A DNA stretch of 22,491 nt. It comes from an uncultured Marvinbryantia sp. GTDB lineage: Bacteria > Bacillota > Clostridia > Lachnospirales > Lachnospiraceae. Every line of letters begins with the position of its first letter. The first letter of the stretch is position 1. The stretch lies in the NCBI RefSeq assembly GCF_905201705.1, contig NZ_CAJKOX010000053.1, forward strand, positions 1 through 22,491. Direction: 5' to 3'. A model generated the notes under the pieces. The model saw only the letters and a program-made list of their open reading frames with translations, was not told where the DNA came from and did not search any database. The position numbers were made by a program, and so were the translations under genes. Below are positions 1-8,341 of this stretch, piece after piece.

Positions 1-67
1 ATGGGTAATTCCTTACTGGCTGTAAGGGGTATTAACCATAAATACATTGTAGTAGGAGGAAGAGAAA

Positions 68-2212
68 ATGAACAAGAACAAATCACTGGCGGTTGTGATC
101 GGAACGGTCGTTCTGGTCCTGCTGCTGGGTTTCACCACGATCGTCGGTTTCGGACCGACAGGCACGGGCGCGGCAAGAAATATCCTGCTCGGGCTTGATC
201 TGTCCGGCGGCGTCAGCATTACCTACCGCGCGGTCGGCGAGGAAACGCCGTCTGCGGAAGACATGAGCGATACCATCTACAAGCTGCAGCAGCGTGTCGC
301 AGGCTACAGCACGGAGGCGCAGGTTTACCAGGAAGGCTCTGACCGTATCAACATCGAGATCCCGGGTGTATCGGATGCGAACGCGATCCTGGAGGAGCTT
401 GGAAAGCCGGGTTCCCTTACCTTCCAGCTTGAGGACGGCACGGTCGTGCTGGACGGTACCGACGTGAAAACGGCAAGTGCAGGCACTGCGCCGGATGAGA
501 TGGGCAACAGCCAGAATGTGGTAGAGCTGGTTCTTACCGATGAGGGCAGCACAAAGTTTGCCGAGGCTACCAGCGAGAATATTGGCAACATTATTTATAT
601 TGTTTATGATGATGCGGTGATCAGCAGTCCGGTCGTGCAGACAGCGATCACAGGCGGTACGGCACAGATCAGCGGTATGGCGGATCATGAGGAGGCGGAA
701 AAGCTGGCGTCCTCCATCCGTATCGGATCTCTGTCTATCGAACTGGAAGAGCTTCGCTCAAACGTTGTCGGCGCTCAGCTTGGACAGAAAGCGATCTCCA
801 CCAGCCTTATGGCAGGTCTGATCGGTCTGATCCTGGTGATTTTGTTCATGGCGGTCGTTTATCGCGTGCCGGGTATTGTGGCGGGCGTATCTCTGCTGAT
901 CTACACAGGACTTGATCTTTTATGCTTAAATGCATTTGACCTCACGCTTACCCTTTCCGGTATTGCCGGTATCATCCTTTCTATCGGTATGGCAGTGGAT
1001 GCAAATGTCATCATCTACGCGCGTATCCGCGAGGAGATTACGGCCGGCGTATCGGTGAAGGCGGCGATCAAGACCGGTTTCCAGAAGGCGCTTTCCGCAA
1101 TTCTGGACGGAAATATCACGACCCTCATTGCAGCGGCAGTGTTGGCGTGGAAGGGCACCGGCACCATCCAGGGCTTTGCTCAGACGCTGGCGCTTGGTAT
1201 CGTGCTTTCCATGTTTACGGCGTGCGTGATCTCCCGCCTGATCATGACGGCAGTATATACGCTGGGTGTGCAGGATGAGAAGTATTATGGAAGAGCAAAG
1301 GAAGTAAAGCCGATCGACTTTGTCGGCAAGAGAAAGATTTTCTTTATTATCTCTCTGGTACTCGTGCTTTCCGGTCCGGCAGCAATGCTGATCCACAAGG
1401 GCAGCGAGGGTAAGATCTTAAACTACAGTCTGGAGTTTATGGGCGGTACGGCGACGACCGTTACCTTTAACGAGGACTACAGCATCGAGGAACTGGAAGA
1501 ACAGGTGCAGCCGGTAGTAGAGGGCGTCACTGGCGACGCGAACATCCAGATGCAGAAGGTGACCGGCGGCAATCAGGTTATCATTAAGACGAGGGAGCTT
1601 ACCGTTGATGAGCGTCAGGAAATGGAAGAAAAGCTGGTTTCCGATTTCGCAGTGGACGAGACGCTGATCTCCACGGAGAGTATTTCTTCTACGATCAGCG
1701 GAGAGATGAAGAGCGACGCTATCGTGGCGGTTATCATCGCGACCATCCTTATGCTGCTGTACATCTGGTTCCGCTTTAAAGATATCCGTTTTGCGACCAG
1801 CGCTGTTATCGCGCTGCTGCACGACGTGTTCGTGGTACTTGCCTGCTATGCCATTGTATGGATCAGCGTCGGCAATACCTTTATCGCATGTATGCTGACG
1901 ATCGTGGGTTATTCCATCAACGCGACCATCGTTATTTTCGACCGTATCCGTGAAAATCTGCACGGTATGAAGAAAAAGGACACGATCGCGGACGTTGTGA
2001 ACCTCAGTATCACGCAGACGCTCACCAGAAGTATCTACACCTCCATTACCACGTTTATCATGGTTGCGGTGCTGTATATACTTGGCGTCAGCTCCATCCG
2101 CGAGTTTGCGCTTCCGCTGATGGTCGGCATCGTTTGCGGCGGATATTCCTCCGTCTGCATCACCGGGCCGCTGTGGTATGTCATGAAAACAAAGATTAAG
2201 AGCAAACAATAG
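68..2212 (+). CDS. secDF: Fused protein-export membrane protein SecDF
   Basis: SecDF is the proton-driven membrane partner of SecYEG that pulls secreted proteins across the cytoplasmic membrane. The 714-residue product is SecD and SecF in one chain. SecD half: N-terminal membrane helix (residues 7-27), the LGLDLSGG motif (41-48), a large external domain, then a five-helix block with GMAVDANVIIYARIREE (307-323). SecF half: helix near 423-441, FMGG (457-460) as the degenerate SecF GGT motif, an external domain to about 548, then a second five-helix block with GYSINATIVIFDRIREN (614-630) and TLTRSIYTSITT (651-662). AGGAGGA at 54-60 fixes the start. The conserved membrane Asp of the SecF half (usually N-D-T) is Ala here. 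A terminator follows directly. The 67 bases upstream probably carry the end of another gene that cannot be identified. Confidence 0.97.
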   Translation: MNKNKSLAVVIGTVVLVLLLGFTTIVGFGPTGTGAARNILLGLDLSGGVSITYRAVGEETPSAEDMSDTIYKLQQRVAGYSTEAQVYQEGSDRINIEIPGVSDANAILEELGKPGSLTFQLEDGTVVLDGTDVKTASAGTAPDEMGNSQNVVELVLTDEGSTKFAEATSENIGNIIYIVYDDAVISSPVVQTAITGGTAQISGMADHEEAEKLASSIRIGSLSIELEELRSNVVGAQLGQKAISTSLMAGLIGLILVILFMAVVYRVPGIVAGVSLLIYTGLDLLCLNAFDLTLTLSGIAGIILSIGMAVDANVIIYARIREEITAGVSVKAAIKTGFQKALSAILDGNITTLIAAAVLAWKGTGTIQGFAQTLALGIVLSMFTACVISRLIMTAVYTLGVQDEKYYGRAKEVKPIDFVGKRKIFFIISLVLVLSGPAAMLIHKGSEGKILNYSLEFMGGTATTVTFNEDYSIEELEEQVQPVVEGVTGDANIQMQKVTGGNQVIIKTRELTVDERQEMEEKLVSDFAVDETLISTESISSTISGEMKSDAIVAVIIATILMLLYIWFRFKDIRFATSAVIALLHDVFVVLACYAIVWISVGNTFIACMLTIVGYSINATIVIFDRIRENLHGMKKKDTIADVVNLSITQTLTRSIYTSITTFIMVAVLYILGVSSIREFALPLMVGIVCGGYSSVCITGPLWYVMKTKIKSKQ

Positions 2213-2218
2213 AGCTTG

Positions 2219-2245
2219 GGGACCGTGAAGAGCGGTCCCTTTTTT
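2219..2245 (+). terminator. Rho-independent terminator after secDF
   Basis: GGGACCG (2219-2225) pairs perfectly with CGGTCCC (2233-2239) around a 7-base loop and is followed by six T. It separates secDF from recJ, so recJ probably depends on readthrough or on a promoter I cannot see in the short gap before it. Confidence 0.9.
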
Positions 2246-2274
2246 ACAAAGATCAATATAGAAGGAAGATACAT

Positions 2275-4008
2275 ATGGAAAAATGGGTGGTTGCCGCCAA
2301 GCGCGCGGATTTTGGTGCGATCGCGAAAAAGTTTGGCATTGATCAGGTAACGGCGCGGCTGATCCGCAACCGGGATATCATCGGGGACGCCGCCATCGAG
2401 GAATACTTAAACGGAAGCCTTTTAAATCTTCACAGCGCGCATCTGATGAAGGATTGTGAAAAAGCAGTGGAGCTTTTGACGGACAGGATCGATGCGCAGA
2501 AAAAGATCCGTATTATCGGGGATTATGATATCGACGGAGTATGCGCGACCTATATCCTATACCGGGCACTTTTGCTCTGCGGGGCGAATGTGGATTACGA
2601 TCTGCCGGACCGCATTCTGGACGGCTACGGGCTGAATCAGAATCTGATCGACCTCGCAAACGACGAGGGCGTGGATACGATATTGACGTGCGACAACGGA
2701 ATAGCGGCCGTGGAGCAGGTCGCCTATGCGCGCAGTCTTGGCATGACGGTAATCGTGACGGATCACCACGAGCCGGGAGCGGTGCTGCCGGATGCGGACG
2801 CGCTGATAAATCCGCATCAGAAGGAATGTCCGTATCCCTACAAAAATCTCTGCGGGGCGGCGGTGGCGTATAAGCTGGTAACGGTGCTCTACGAGGCGAT
2901 GGGCATCCCACAGGAGGAGAGCGAAAAGCTGGTGGAGTTTGCGGCGTTTGCAACGGTCGGGGATGTGATGGACCTCACCGGCGAGAACCGCATTCTCGTA
3001 AAGGAAGGGCTGCTGCAGCTCAACAATACCTCAAATCTGGGGTTTCAGGCGCTTATCCGCGTGAACGGTCTGCAGGATAAGGAAATCACAGCCTATCACA
3101 TTGGATTTGTGCTCGGACCCTGTCTGAATGCCGGCGGACGCCTGGACACGGCGAAGAAATCGCTGGCGCTGCTGCTGGCGGAGTCGGAGACGGAAGCGAC
3201 GGAGCTGGCTGAGGAGCTGCTGGAACTGAACGGGCGGCGCAAAGAAATGACGCTGGAGGGATACGAGCAGGCGGTGGAGCTGATCGAGACAAGCTCCATG
3301 AAGGAGGATAAGGTGCTGGTCGTCTATCTGCCGGGCTGTCACGAAAGCCTTGCCGGGATTATTGCCGGGCGGCTGCGGGAGCGCTACTATCGCCCGACGA
3401 TCGTGCTGACGCAGGGCGAGCATGAGGTGAAGGGCTCCGGGCGGTCGATCGAAAGCTATTCCATGTTTGAGGAGCTGCAGAAATGCGGCGACCTCTTCTT
3501 AAAATTTGGCGGACATCCGATGGCGGCGGGCTGCTCGCTGAAAAAAGAAAACGTGGATAAGCTGCGCAGGCGGCTGAATGAACAGACGACGCTCACGCAG
3601 GACGATCTGACAGAGAAGATCGTGATCGATGTGCCGATGCCGCTGGATTATATTTCCGAGCGGCTGATCGGAGAGCTTTCCTATCTGGAGCCGTTCGGGA
3701 AGGGAAACAGCAAGCCGGTGTTCGCGGAAAAAAATCTCGCTGTCTGCAGCGCAAGAGTGGTCGGACAGAGCGGGCGCGTGGTGCGTATGCGGGTGGCGAA
3801 CGCCGCCGGGACGATGATGGACGCCGTTTACTTTGGTGACGCGAAGGTTTTCCGTGAATACATCGAAGAAAAATACGGATGTGCAGAGACGGAGAAGCTG
3901 TTTCAGGGGCGGAAAAACGCAGTGCATCTTTCGGTAATCTACTATCCGTCCATCAACGAGTACAATGGACTGCGCAGTATTCAGATCGTGGTGCAAAGTT
4001 ATCAGTAG
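2275..4008 (+). CDS. recJ: Single-stranded-DNA-specific 5'-3' exonuclease RecJ
   Basis: RecJ degrades single-stranded DNA 5' to 3' in recombination and repair using two divalent metals. The 577-residue length fits the bacterial family. The DHH phosphoesterase domain shows GDYDIDG (82-88), TCDNG (138-142) and TDHHEPG (162-168), the metal-binding acidic and His residues. The region from 190 to 300 contains NLCGAAVAYKL and a GPCLNAGGRLDTA stretch. The DHHA1 nucleic-acid domain carries SLAGIIAGRL (358-367) and FGGHPMAAGC (411-420). The C-terminal OB-type domain begins near 445 and contains LEPFGKGN (471-478). The ATG at 2275 follows GAAGGAAG (2261-2268). No neighbour is obviously linked to its function, apart from secDF, which is commonly found close to recJ in clostridia. 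Confidence 0.97.
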   Translation: MEKWVVAAKRADFGAIAKKFGIDQVTARLIRNRDIIGDAAIEEYLNGSLLNLHSAHLMKDCEKAVELLTDRIDAQKKIRIIGDYDIDGVCATYILYRALLLCGANVDYDLPDRILDGYGLNQNLIDLANDEGVDTILTCDNGIAAVEQVAYARSLGMTVIVTDHHEPGAVLPDADALINPHQKECPYPYKNLCGAAVAYKLVTVLYEAMGIPQEESEKLVEFAAFATVGDVMDLTGENRILVKEGLLQLNNTSNLGFQALIRVNGLQDKEITAYHIGFVLGPCLNAGGRLDTAKKSLALLLAESETEATELAEELLELNGRRKEMTLEGYEQAVELIETSSMKEDKVLVVYLPGCHESLAGIIAGRLRERYYRPTIVLTQGEHEVKGSGRSIESYSMFEELQKCGDLFLKFGGHPMAAGCSLKKENVDKLRRRLNEQTTLTQDDLTEKIVIDVPMPLDYISERLIGELSYLEPFGKGNSKPVFAEKNLAVCSARVVGQSGRVVRMRVANAAGTMMDAVYFGDAKVFREYIEEKYGCAETEKLFQGRKNAVHLSVIYYPSINEYNGLRSIQIVVQSYQ

Positions 4009-4041
4009 AGGGGGCAGCTCCGGAAGTATAAAGCCGGATAC

Positions 4042-4055
4042 TGCCTGCGCAGGCA
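4042..4055. repeat. 14-bp perfect palindrome after recJ
   Basis: TGCCTGC at 4042-4048 is immediately followed by its reverse complement GCAGGCA at 4049-4055. There is no T-run behind it, so it is a poor intrinsic terminator. It may be an operator or a remnant of one. It lies about 20 bp upstream of the -35 of the next gene. Confidence 0.5.
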
Positions 4056-4075
4056 TATATTAATCAGAAAATCAG

Positions 4076-4106
4076 TTGACATTCCACCTTGTGGAGGGTA
4101 TATAAC
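4076..4106 (+). promoter_or_regulatory. Sigma-A promoter with internal palindrome, upstream of the hydrolase
   Basis: TTGACA at 4076-4081 is a perfect -35. TATATA at 4099-4104 gives a 17-bp spacer (TATAAC at 4101-4106 is the alternative -10). The spacer itself holds TCCAC-CTT-GTGGA (4083-4095), a 5-bp-arm inverted repeat exactly where a repressor would block RNA polymerase. Regulation by a repressor is an inference. Confidence 0.75.
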
Positions 4107-4131
4107 AGGGGAAAAGGAAGGGGGATTTGTT

Positions 4132-5526
4132 GTGAGAGGGAAATGGAAATTGGCAGGATTGCTGCTTTGTATGGCGCTTTGTCTGTTGCCGGCGGCAGCG
4201 GGAAGGGCTGCGCTTCTGCCGCAGCCGGATGCGGAGAGTCTGAAGGAGGATGCTCTGCAGGTGGCGGAGGATATGCAGGCGGGAAATTTTTCCGCGGTGA
4301 CGGAAAAATTCAGCGCAGAGATGGCGGCGGCGCTCGATGAAAAGTCGCTGGAGAGCAGCTGGAATTCTGTGGTTGCTGTTCTGGGAGATTTTATAGAAAC
4401 GCTTTCCGTGGAAACCTATGAAAGAGACGCGTATTTTTGCGTGGATATTCTGGAACACTATGAAAATAACGGTCTGAAGCTGCATATTGTCTACGACGCG
4501 CAGGGGAAAATTGCCGGAATGCAGATCACCTACGCGGATGTGGAGCCTTATCTGGAGACGGAGGTGCAGTCAGGAGAAGAAGAGCTGTCTTATACCGAGG
4601 AAGAGGTGACGGTGACAGCGGATGAGCGCGTTCCGCTTGGCGGCACGCTGACCTTGCCCAGGGATACGGAAAAGCCGCCGGTCGTGATCCTCGTGCATGG
4701 CTCCGGTTCCTCCGACCGCGATGAGAATATCAATGGAAATAAGCCGTTTGCCGATATCGCGCACGGGCTTGCGGCGCGCGGCATTGCAGTGCTGCGTTAC
4801 GACAAGCGTTACTATACGTATCCGGATTGTCCGGACGTCGGCTCGGCGGAAATGGTCACGCTGCGCGAGGAGACGCTTGATGACGTCGATGCGGCGATCA
4901 AGCTGATGCAGGAGGATGCGCGCGTGGACGGCAGCCGGATTTTTGTGCTCGGACATTCGCTCGGCGGCTGCTTAAGCCCGGCAATCGCCGCAGAGCATCC
5001 GCAGCTTGCCGGGATCATTTCTATGGCAGGCAGTCTGCGTCCGCTCTGGGAGATTGTCTACGATCAGAACCAGGAGGCGATCGCGGCGGCAAATGAGGGC
5101 GAGCTGACGGACGAAGAGCAGGCACAGCTTGCGGAAGCGGCGGAGCAGGTGGAGACCTCCGTGAAGGTTCTGCGCGAGGAACTGGAGTCTCAACCGGATG
5201 ACGAGCTGCTGCTCGGCATCCCGGTACGGTACTGGAAGTCGAATAAAGAATACTGCGGAGAAAATTTTATCGACCAGGTGGAAATGCCGGTTCTCATCCT
5301 GCAGGGCGACGCCGATTTCCAGGTGTACCCGGAAAAAGACTACGTGCTCTGGCAGGAGATGCTTGCGGGCAGAGATAACGCGGTATTCCATCTGTACGAA
5401 GGGCTGAATCACCTGATGATGCCTACGCAGGGAAAGCGCGACATCACAGAATATTCTGTGAAAGGTCACGTGGATGAGCAGGTAATTGACGATATTGCAG
5501 AATTCATAATGGATGTGGTTGGATGA
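4132..5526 (+). CDS. Secreted alpha/beta hydrolase with DUF3887-like N-terminal domain
   Basis: Predicted exported serine hydrolase; the substrate is unknown, probably an ester or acyl compound at the cell surface. The 464 residues begin with a signal peptide (MRGKWK, then a hydrophobic core 8-22, cleavage probably near AAAGRA at 21-26). Residues 35-145 match the small helical/beta fold of DUF3887 that often precedes secreted hydrolases. The catalytic domain follows: oxyanion segment HGSGSSDRD (189-197), nucleophile elbow GHSLGG (274-279, Ser276), acid probably Asp393 or Asp395 in LQGDADFQV, and His427 in GLNHLMM. A helical cap lies at 305-370. The start is GTG at 4132 behind AAGGAAGGGGG (4115-4125). 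The stop overlaps the next gene's ATG, so the two are translationally coupled. Confidence 0.88.
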   Translation: MRGKWKLAGLLLCMALCLLPAAAGRAALLPQPDAESLKEDALQVAEDMQAGNFSAVTEKFSAEMAAALDEKSLESSWNSVVAVLGDFIETLSVETYERDAYFCVDILEHYENNGLKLHIVYDAQGKIAGMQITYADVEPYLETEVQSGEEELSYTEEEVTVTADERVPLGGTLTLPRDTEKPPVVILVHGSGSSDRDENINGNKPFADIAHGLAARGIAVLRYDKRYYTYPDCPDVGSAEMVTLREETLDDVDAAIKLMQEDARVDGSRIFVLGHSLGGCLSPAIAAEHPQLAGIISMAGSLRPLWEIVYDQNQEAIAAANEGELTDEEQAQLAEAAEQVETSVKVLREELESQPDDELLLGIPVRYWKSNKEYCGENFIDQVEMPVLILQGDADFQVYPEKDYVLWQEMLAGRDNAVFHLYEGLNHLMMPTQGKRDITEYSVKGHVDEQVIDDIAEFIMDVVG

Positions 5527-7022
5527 GACAGTTGTTTCGCCGGAAAGAAGGCGAACGGAGGAAAGACTGCGGCAGAAAAAATGCGGCGGACGGAAAAAAA
5601 CGGAAACGACATGTAAAAAAACGGGTGATCGTTGCTATTATATTGTGCTATCTTCTCGGCGGAGCGATCCTTCCGTTTGCCTATCAGCCACCGGTATCGG
5701 AAAAAACGACAGCAGAATTTTCTTCGGCGGATTTTTACGGAGACGGATATTCCGGGGAGCGCGCGAAGGTAATTTCCCAGAACGGGGAGGCGCTTGAGGA
5801 ACGCATCCGCCTGATCGCGCAGGCAGAGGATGAGATTATCCTCTCCACACTGGAATTTGATGCGGACATCAGCGGAAAGCAGGTGCTGGCGGCACTTCTT
5901 GACGCTGCGGAACGGGGCGTAAAGGTATCTGTCCTTCTGGACGGTTTTTCCTACTGGACGCAGGTGTGGAGAAATCCTTATTTCCTTGCGCTCGCGCAGT
6001 CGGAGCAGGCAGAGATCCGCGTTTATAATACCGTGAATCTTCTGTGCCCCTGGACGGCGATGGGCAGACTGCATGACAAATATCTGATCGCGGATGATTT
6101 TGCATACATTCTGGGCGGGCGCAACACTTACGATTACTTTCTCGGCGACCAGCCGGGCTATAAAAATTATGACTGGGATGTGCTGATTTATGAGGACGCC
6201 GGAAGCGTCGGTCAGAATACCTCCCTTCATCAGGTGCGCGATTATTTCGAAAAGGTGTGGGACAGCAGGGACTGCCGCACATTTGGTGAAAGCTGGACGC
6301 TGACGACGGGCTCAAAGATATCCGCCGCCTGCGAAGAACTGCATCAGCTTTATCAGACGATGCAAAAGGAGCATGCCGACTGGTTTGAGACGCCGGACTA
6401 TATGGCAGAAACGCTGCCGGTGCAGAATATCCGCCTGGTGTCCAACCCGACGCATATCTTTTCCAAAGAGCCGGTCGTGTACTACACGATCACGGAGTTA
6501 ATGAAGCAGGCAAAAGAGCAGGTTGTGTTCCATACGCCTTACATTGTCTGCAACGACTGGATGCTGGAGCGTCTGCGTGAGGTCTGCAGCGGGACGGCAG
6601 AGGTGCAGATGATGACAAATTCCATCGCTAACAATGGAAATCCGTTCGGAGCGATGGATTACAAGAAAAATAAGGGCAGGATCCTGGGGACCGGCGTGCA
6701 GATCATGGAATATGACGGCGGCATTTCCTATCACGGAAAATGCTTTGTCATCGACGACCGGCTATCGGCGATCGGTTCCTTCAACTGGGACATGCGCAGC
6801 GCCTATCTCGACACGGAGCTGATGCTGGTGATCGACAGCGAGCCGGTGAACGAGGCTCTGCGGGAGGCGATGGGGCAGTATGAAAAGGACGCCCTCCGGG
6901 TAATTGATGAGAAAAACTATGATTTGCCGGAGGGCAGGGAGCCGCAGAAGATCAGCAGACAGCGCGATCTGCGCATCAGGGTGCTGGGACCGCTTGTCGG
7001 CTGGGCGCGCTTTCTGATGTAG
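5523..7022 (+). CDS. Membrane-anchored phospholipase D-like protein (two HKD motifs)
   Basis: A 499-residue PLD-superfamily protein with both catalytic motifs: H184-x-K-x4-D191 (RLHDKYLIAD) followed by GGRN, and H404-x-K-x4-D411 (YHGKCFVID) followed by GSFNWD. Cardiolipin synthases and bacterial phospholipases D share this two-HKD layout. The N-terminus is unusual: about 34 residues rich in Arg and Lys, then one membrane helix (35-52), so the catalytic part should lie outside the cytoplasm. It is not a typical cardiolipin synthase, which has two N-terminal helices. ATG overlaps the TGA of the hydrolase by four bases and there is only a weak ribosome binding site, which favours translational coupling. 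The pair probably acts on the same lipid or envelope substrate; that is an inference. Confidence 0.88.
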   Translation: MRQLFRRKEGERRKDCGRKNAADGKKRKRHVKKRVIVAIILCYLLGGAILPFAYQPPVSEKTTAEFSSADFYGDGYSGERAKVISQNGEALEERIRLIAQAEDEIILSTLEFDADISGKQVLAALLDAAERGVKVSVLLDGFSYWTQVWRNPYFLALAQSEQAEIRVYNTVNLLCPWTAMGRLHDKYLIADDFAYILGGRNTYDYFLGDQPGYKNYDWDVLIYEDAGSVGQNTSLHQVRDYFEKVWDSRDCRTFGESWTLTTGSKISAACEELHQLYQTMQKEHADWFETPDYMAETLPVQNIRLVSNPTHIFSKEPVVYYTITELMKQAKEQVVFHTPYIVCNDWMLERLREVCSGTAEVQMMTNSIANNGNPFGAMDYKKNKGRILGTGVQIMEYDGGISYHGKCFVIDDRLSAIGSFNWDMRSAYLDTELMLVIDSEPVNEALREAMGQYEKDALRVIDEKNYDLPEGREPQKISRQRDLRIRVLGPLVGWARFLM

Positions 7023-7029
7023 CTTTTTT

Positions 7030-7070
7030 GCTGCATAAGCCCCGATTCTTTTGTGGGCGGGCAGCTTTTA
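7030..7070 (+). terminator. Weak terminator-like hairpin between convergent genes
   Basis: GCTGC (7030-7034) pairs with GCAGC (7061-7065) and GCCC (7039-7042) with GGGC (7055-7058), followed by only four T. It lies between the convergent PLD-like gene and the minus-strand XRE gene. Fold and tail are imperfect, so confidence is low. Confidence 0.35.
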
Positions 7071-8057
7071 GTCCTGATGATTTTTCTCAAGCAGCTTTGA
7101 AAAACCGATCACGGCGACAAACAGCACGCCGGCTACCGGCCAGATGATCCAGCTTTTCTCCCAGTTATTCCTGTAAAAGCTGACGGCGAGATAGATCGCC
7201 GTGACGCTGCACCAGTAGATGGAGCTGATCGTCTCGTTGCGTTTGCTCTGCGCCCGTTTTTCCGGGGAGAAATCACCCGCCTGCAGAAGCTGCTGGTAGC
7301 TCTCGTGGATCATGCCGTTTTTTACCAGAATATATACAGCGATCGAGATGAGCGCGAGCAGGAGGCAGAGGCAGGAGATCAGCGTCATATCGGAGGCGCC
7401 GAAACCGCCCGCCAGCATCAGCGGAACAATTCCGAGAATGATGAGGAGAACGCCGCACACGATGCCGTTTGTGTAGGTTCCGGAGAATTTTTCCATGCGG
7501 TCATTGACGATGCCCTCCACCCCATACTCTGCGTGAAAGCAATGCTCCGTGATATGCTTGTAATGTTCATGCTTCATTCCGTTTTTAATAAAAAGCGGGA
7601 GGGCGGCTGCGATCATAATAAGAAGGATCGCGACGCCAAGACCGCCGGCTATGTCCTCCGTGATGTGCCCGCTGCCCGTCTCAGAGAGACCGCCGAGCAG
7701 CAGAAGCGCGACAGGCGAGAGTATGCAGATGGAAACGCCGAGGGCGATCTGCTTTGACGCCGTCTGCACGTCAGAAAGGAAACGGTTTGCTTCCTCCACC
7801 GATACGTGCGGCAGGTCATCCATCGGTTCGCCTGCGTCGTACTGGATTTCATTGCAGTCGATCTCATCCTTTACAAGATAGTCGAGCGTCACACCGAAGA
7901 TCTGGCTGAGGGCAAGCAGCTTGTCGAGATCGGGGATGGACTGACCGCCCTCCCATTTCGAGACGGACTGCCGTGAGACGGAGAGCCGCTGCGCAAGCTC
8001 CTCCTGCGACCAGCCGTTCTTTTTTCTGAGATTCATTATTTTTTCCGCTAAAATCAT
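7068..8057 (-). CDS. XRE-family regulator with C-terminal membrane domain
   Basis: 329 residues. Residues 6-62 are a clear lambda-repressor-type helix-turn-helix (LRKKNGWSQEELAQRL, then SVSRQSVSKWEGGQSIPDLDKL, ending FGVTLDYLV). After a linker (65-100) come about six hydrophobic segments (near 103-124, 137-157, 198-218, 226-246, 278-296, 303-320). This makes it a membrane-bound DNA-binding protein of a kind common in clostridia; the membrane part may sense envelope or drug stress, but that is an inference. It is transcribed divergently from the two-component system at 8342-10513 and has its own promoter in the shared gap. The ATG follows AGAGGA on the minus strand (complement of 8066-8071). 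No other DNA target can be deduced. Confidence 0.88.
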   Translation of the reverse strand: MILAEKIMNLRKKNGWSQEELAQRLSVSRQSVSKWEGGQSIPDLDKLLALSQIFGVTLDYLVKDEIDCNEIQYDAGEPMDDLPHVSVEEANRFLSDVQTASKQIALGVSICILSPVALLLLGGLSETGSGHITEDIAGGLGVAILLIMIAAALPLFIKNGMKHEHYKHITEHCFHAEYGVEGIVNDRMEKFSGTYTNGIVCGVLLIILGIVPLMLAGGFGASDMTLISCLCLLLALISIAVYILVKNGMIHESYQQLLQAGDFSPEKRAQSKRNETISSIYWCSVTAIYLAVSFYRNNWEKSWIIWPVAGVLFVAVIGFSKLLEKNHQD

Positions 8058-8106
8058 ACAATATCCTCTTTTCTTTTAGTTACGAAGCGCTCTCGTTTAT
8101 GCTTTT

Positions 8107-8135
8107 ACTATAGCAGACGGGGCGGTTGCAGTCAA
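8107..8135 (-). promoter_or_regulatory. Sigma-A promoter of the XRE membrane regulator
   Basis: On the minus strand TTGACT (complement of 8130-8135) and TATAGT (complement of 8107-8112) are separated by exactly 17 bp, about 50 bp upstream of the minus-strand ATG. Confidence 0.75.
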
Positions 8136-8173
8136 TCAAGCGGACCGGAAAATCTGTCAACCGGCAGTTGCAG

Positions 8174-8193
8174 GGCTGCTGTTTACAGCAGCC
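8174..8193. repeat. 8-bp-stem hairpin in the divergent intergenic region
   Basis: GGCTGCTG (8174-8181) and CAGCAGCC (8186-8193) form a perfect 8-bp stem with a TTTA loop. No T-run follows on either strand. It lies midway between the two divergent promoters; an operator or an insulating hairpin are both possible. Confidence 0.55.
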
Positions 8194-8231
8194 TTCGCAA
8201 ATCCATTTAAAATTCGCTATCGCTCCTTGTT

Positions 8232-8315
8232 GAAAGAAATCTTTCATGATATGATAAAAAAGAATTCTTTTCACAAAACAGACATATTTCTATGATATCT
8301 TCATTTTTAAATGAA
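8232..8315. promoter_or_regulatory. Promoter of the response regulator with three AT-rich inverted repeats
   Basis: TTTTCA (8268-8273) and TATGAT (8291-8296) with a 17-bp spacer form a plausible sigma-A promoter. Three short inverted repeats crowd around it: TGAAAG/CTTTCA (8231-8246), the perfect palindrome AAAAGAATTCTTTT (8258-8271) over the -35, and TTCATTT/AAATGAA (8300-8315) just downstream of the -10. Binding sites for the response regulator or for the divergent XRE protein are a reasonable guess. Confidence 0.55.
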
Positions 8316-8341
8316 TGAATTGTGTAATGGAGGTCTTTGTT

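Noticed and set aside
1..198. Possible 65-codon ORF at the window start
   Set aside because: It overlaps secDF in another frame, has no ribosome binding site and has low-complexity Arg/Gly composition; the secDF start with AGGAGGA is clearly the real gene.
8174..8193. Rho-independent terminator in the divergent gap
   Set aside because: Stem is good but there is no T-run on either strand, and no gene reads into it from either side.
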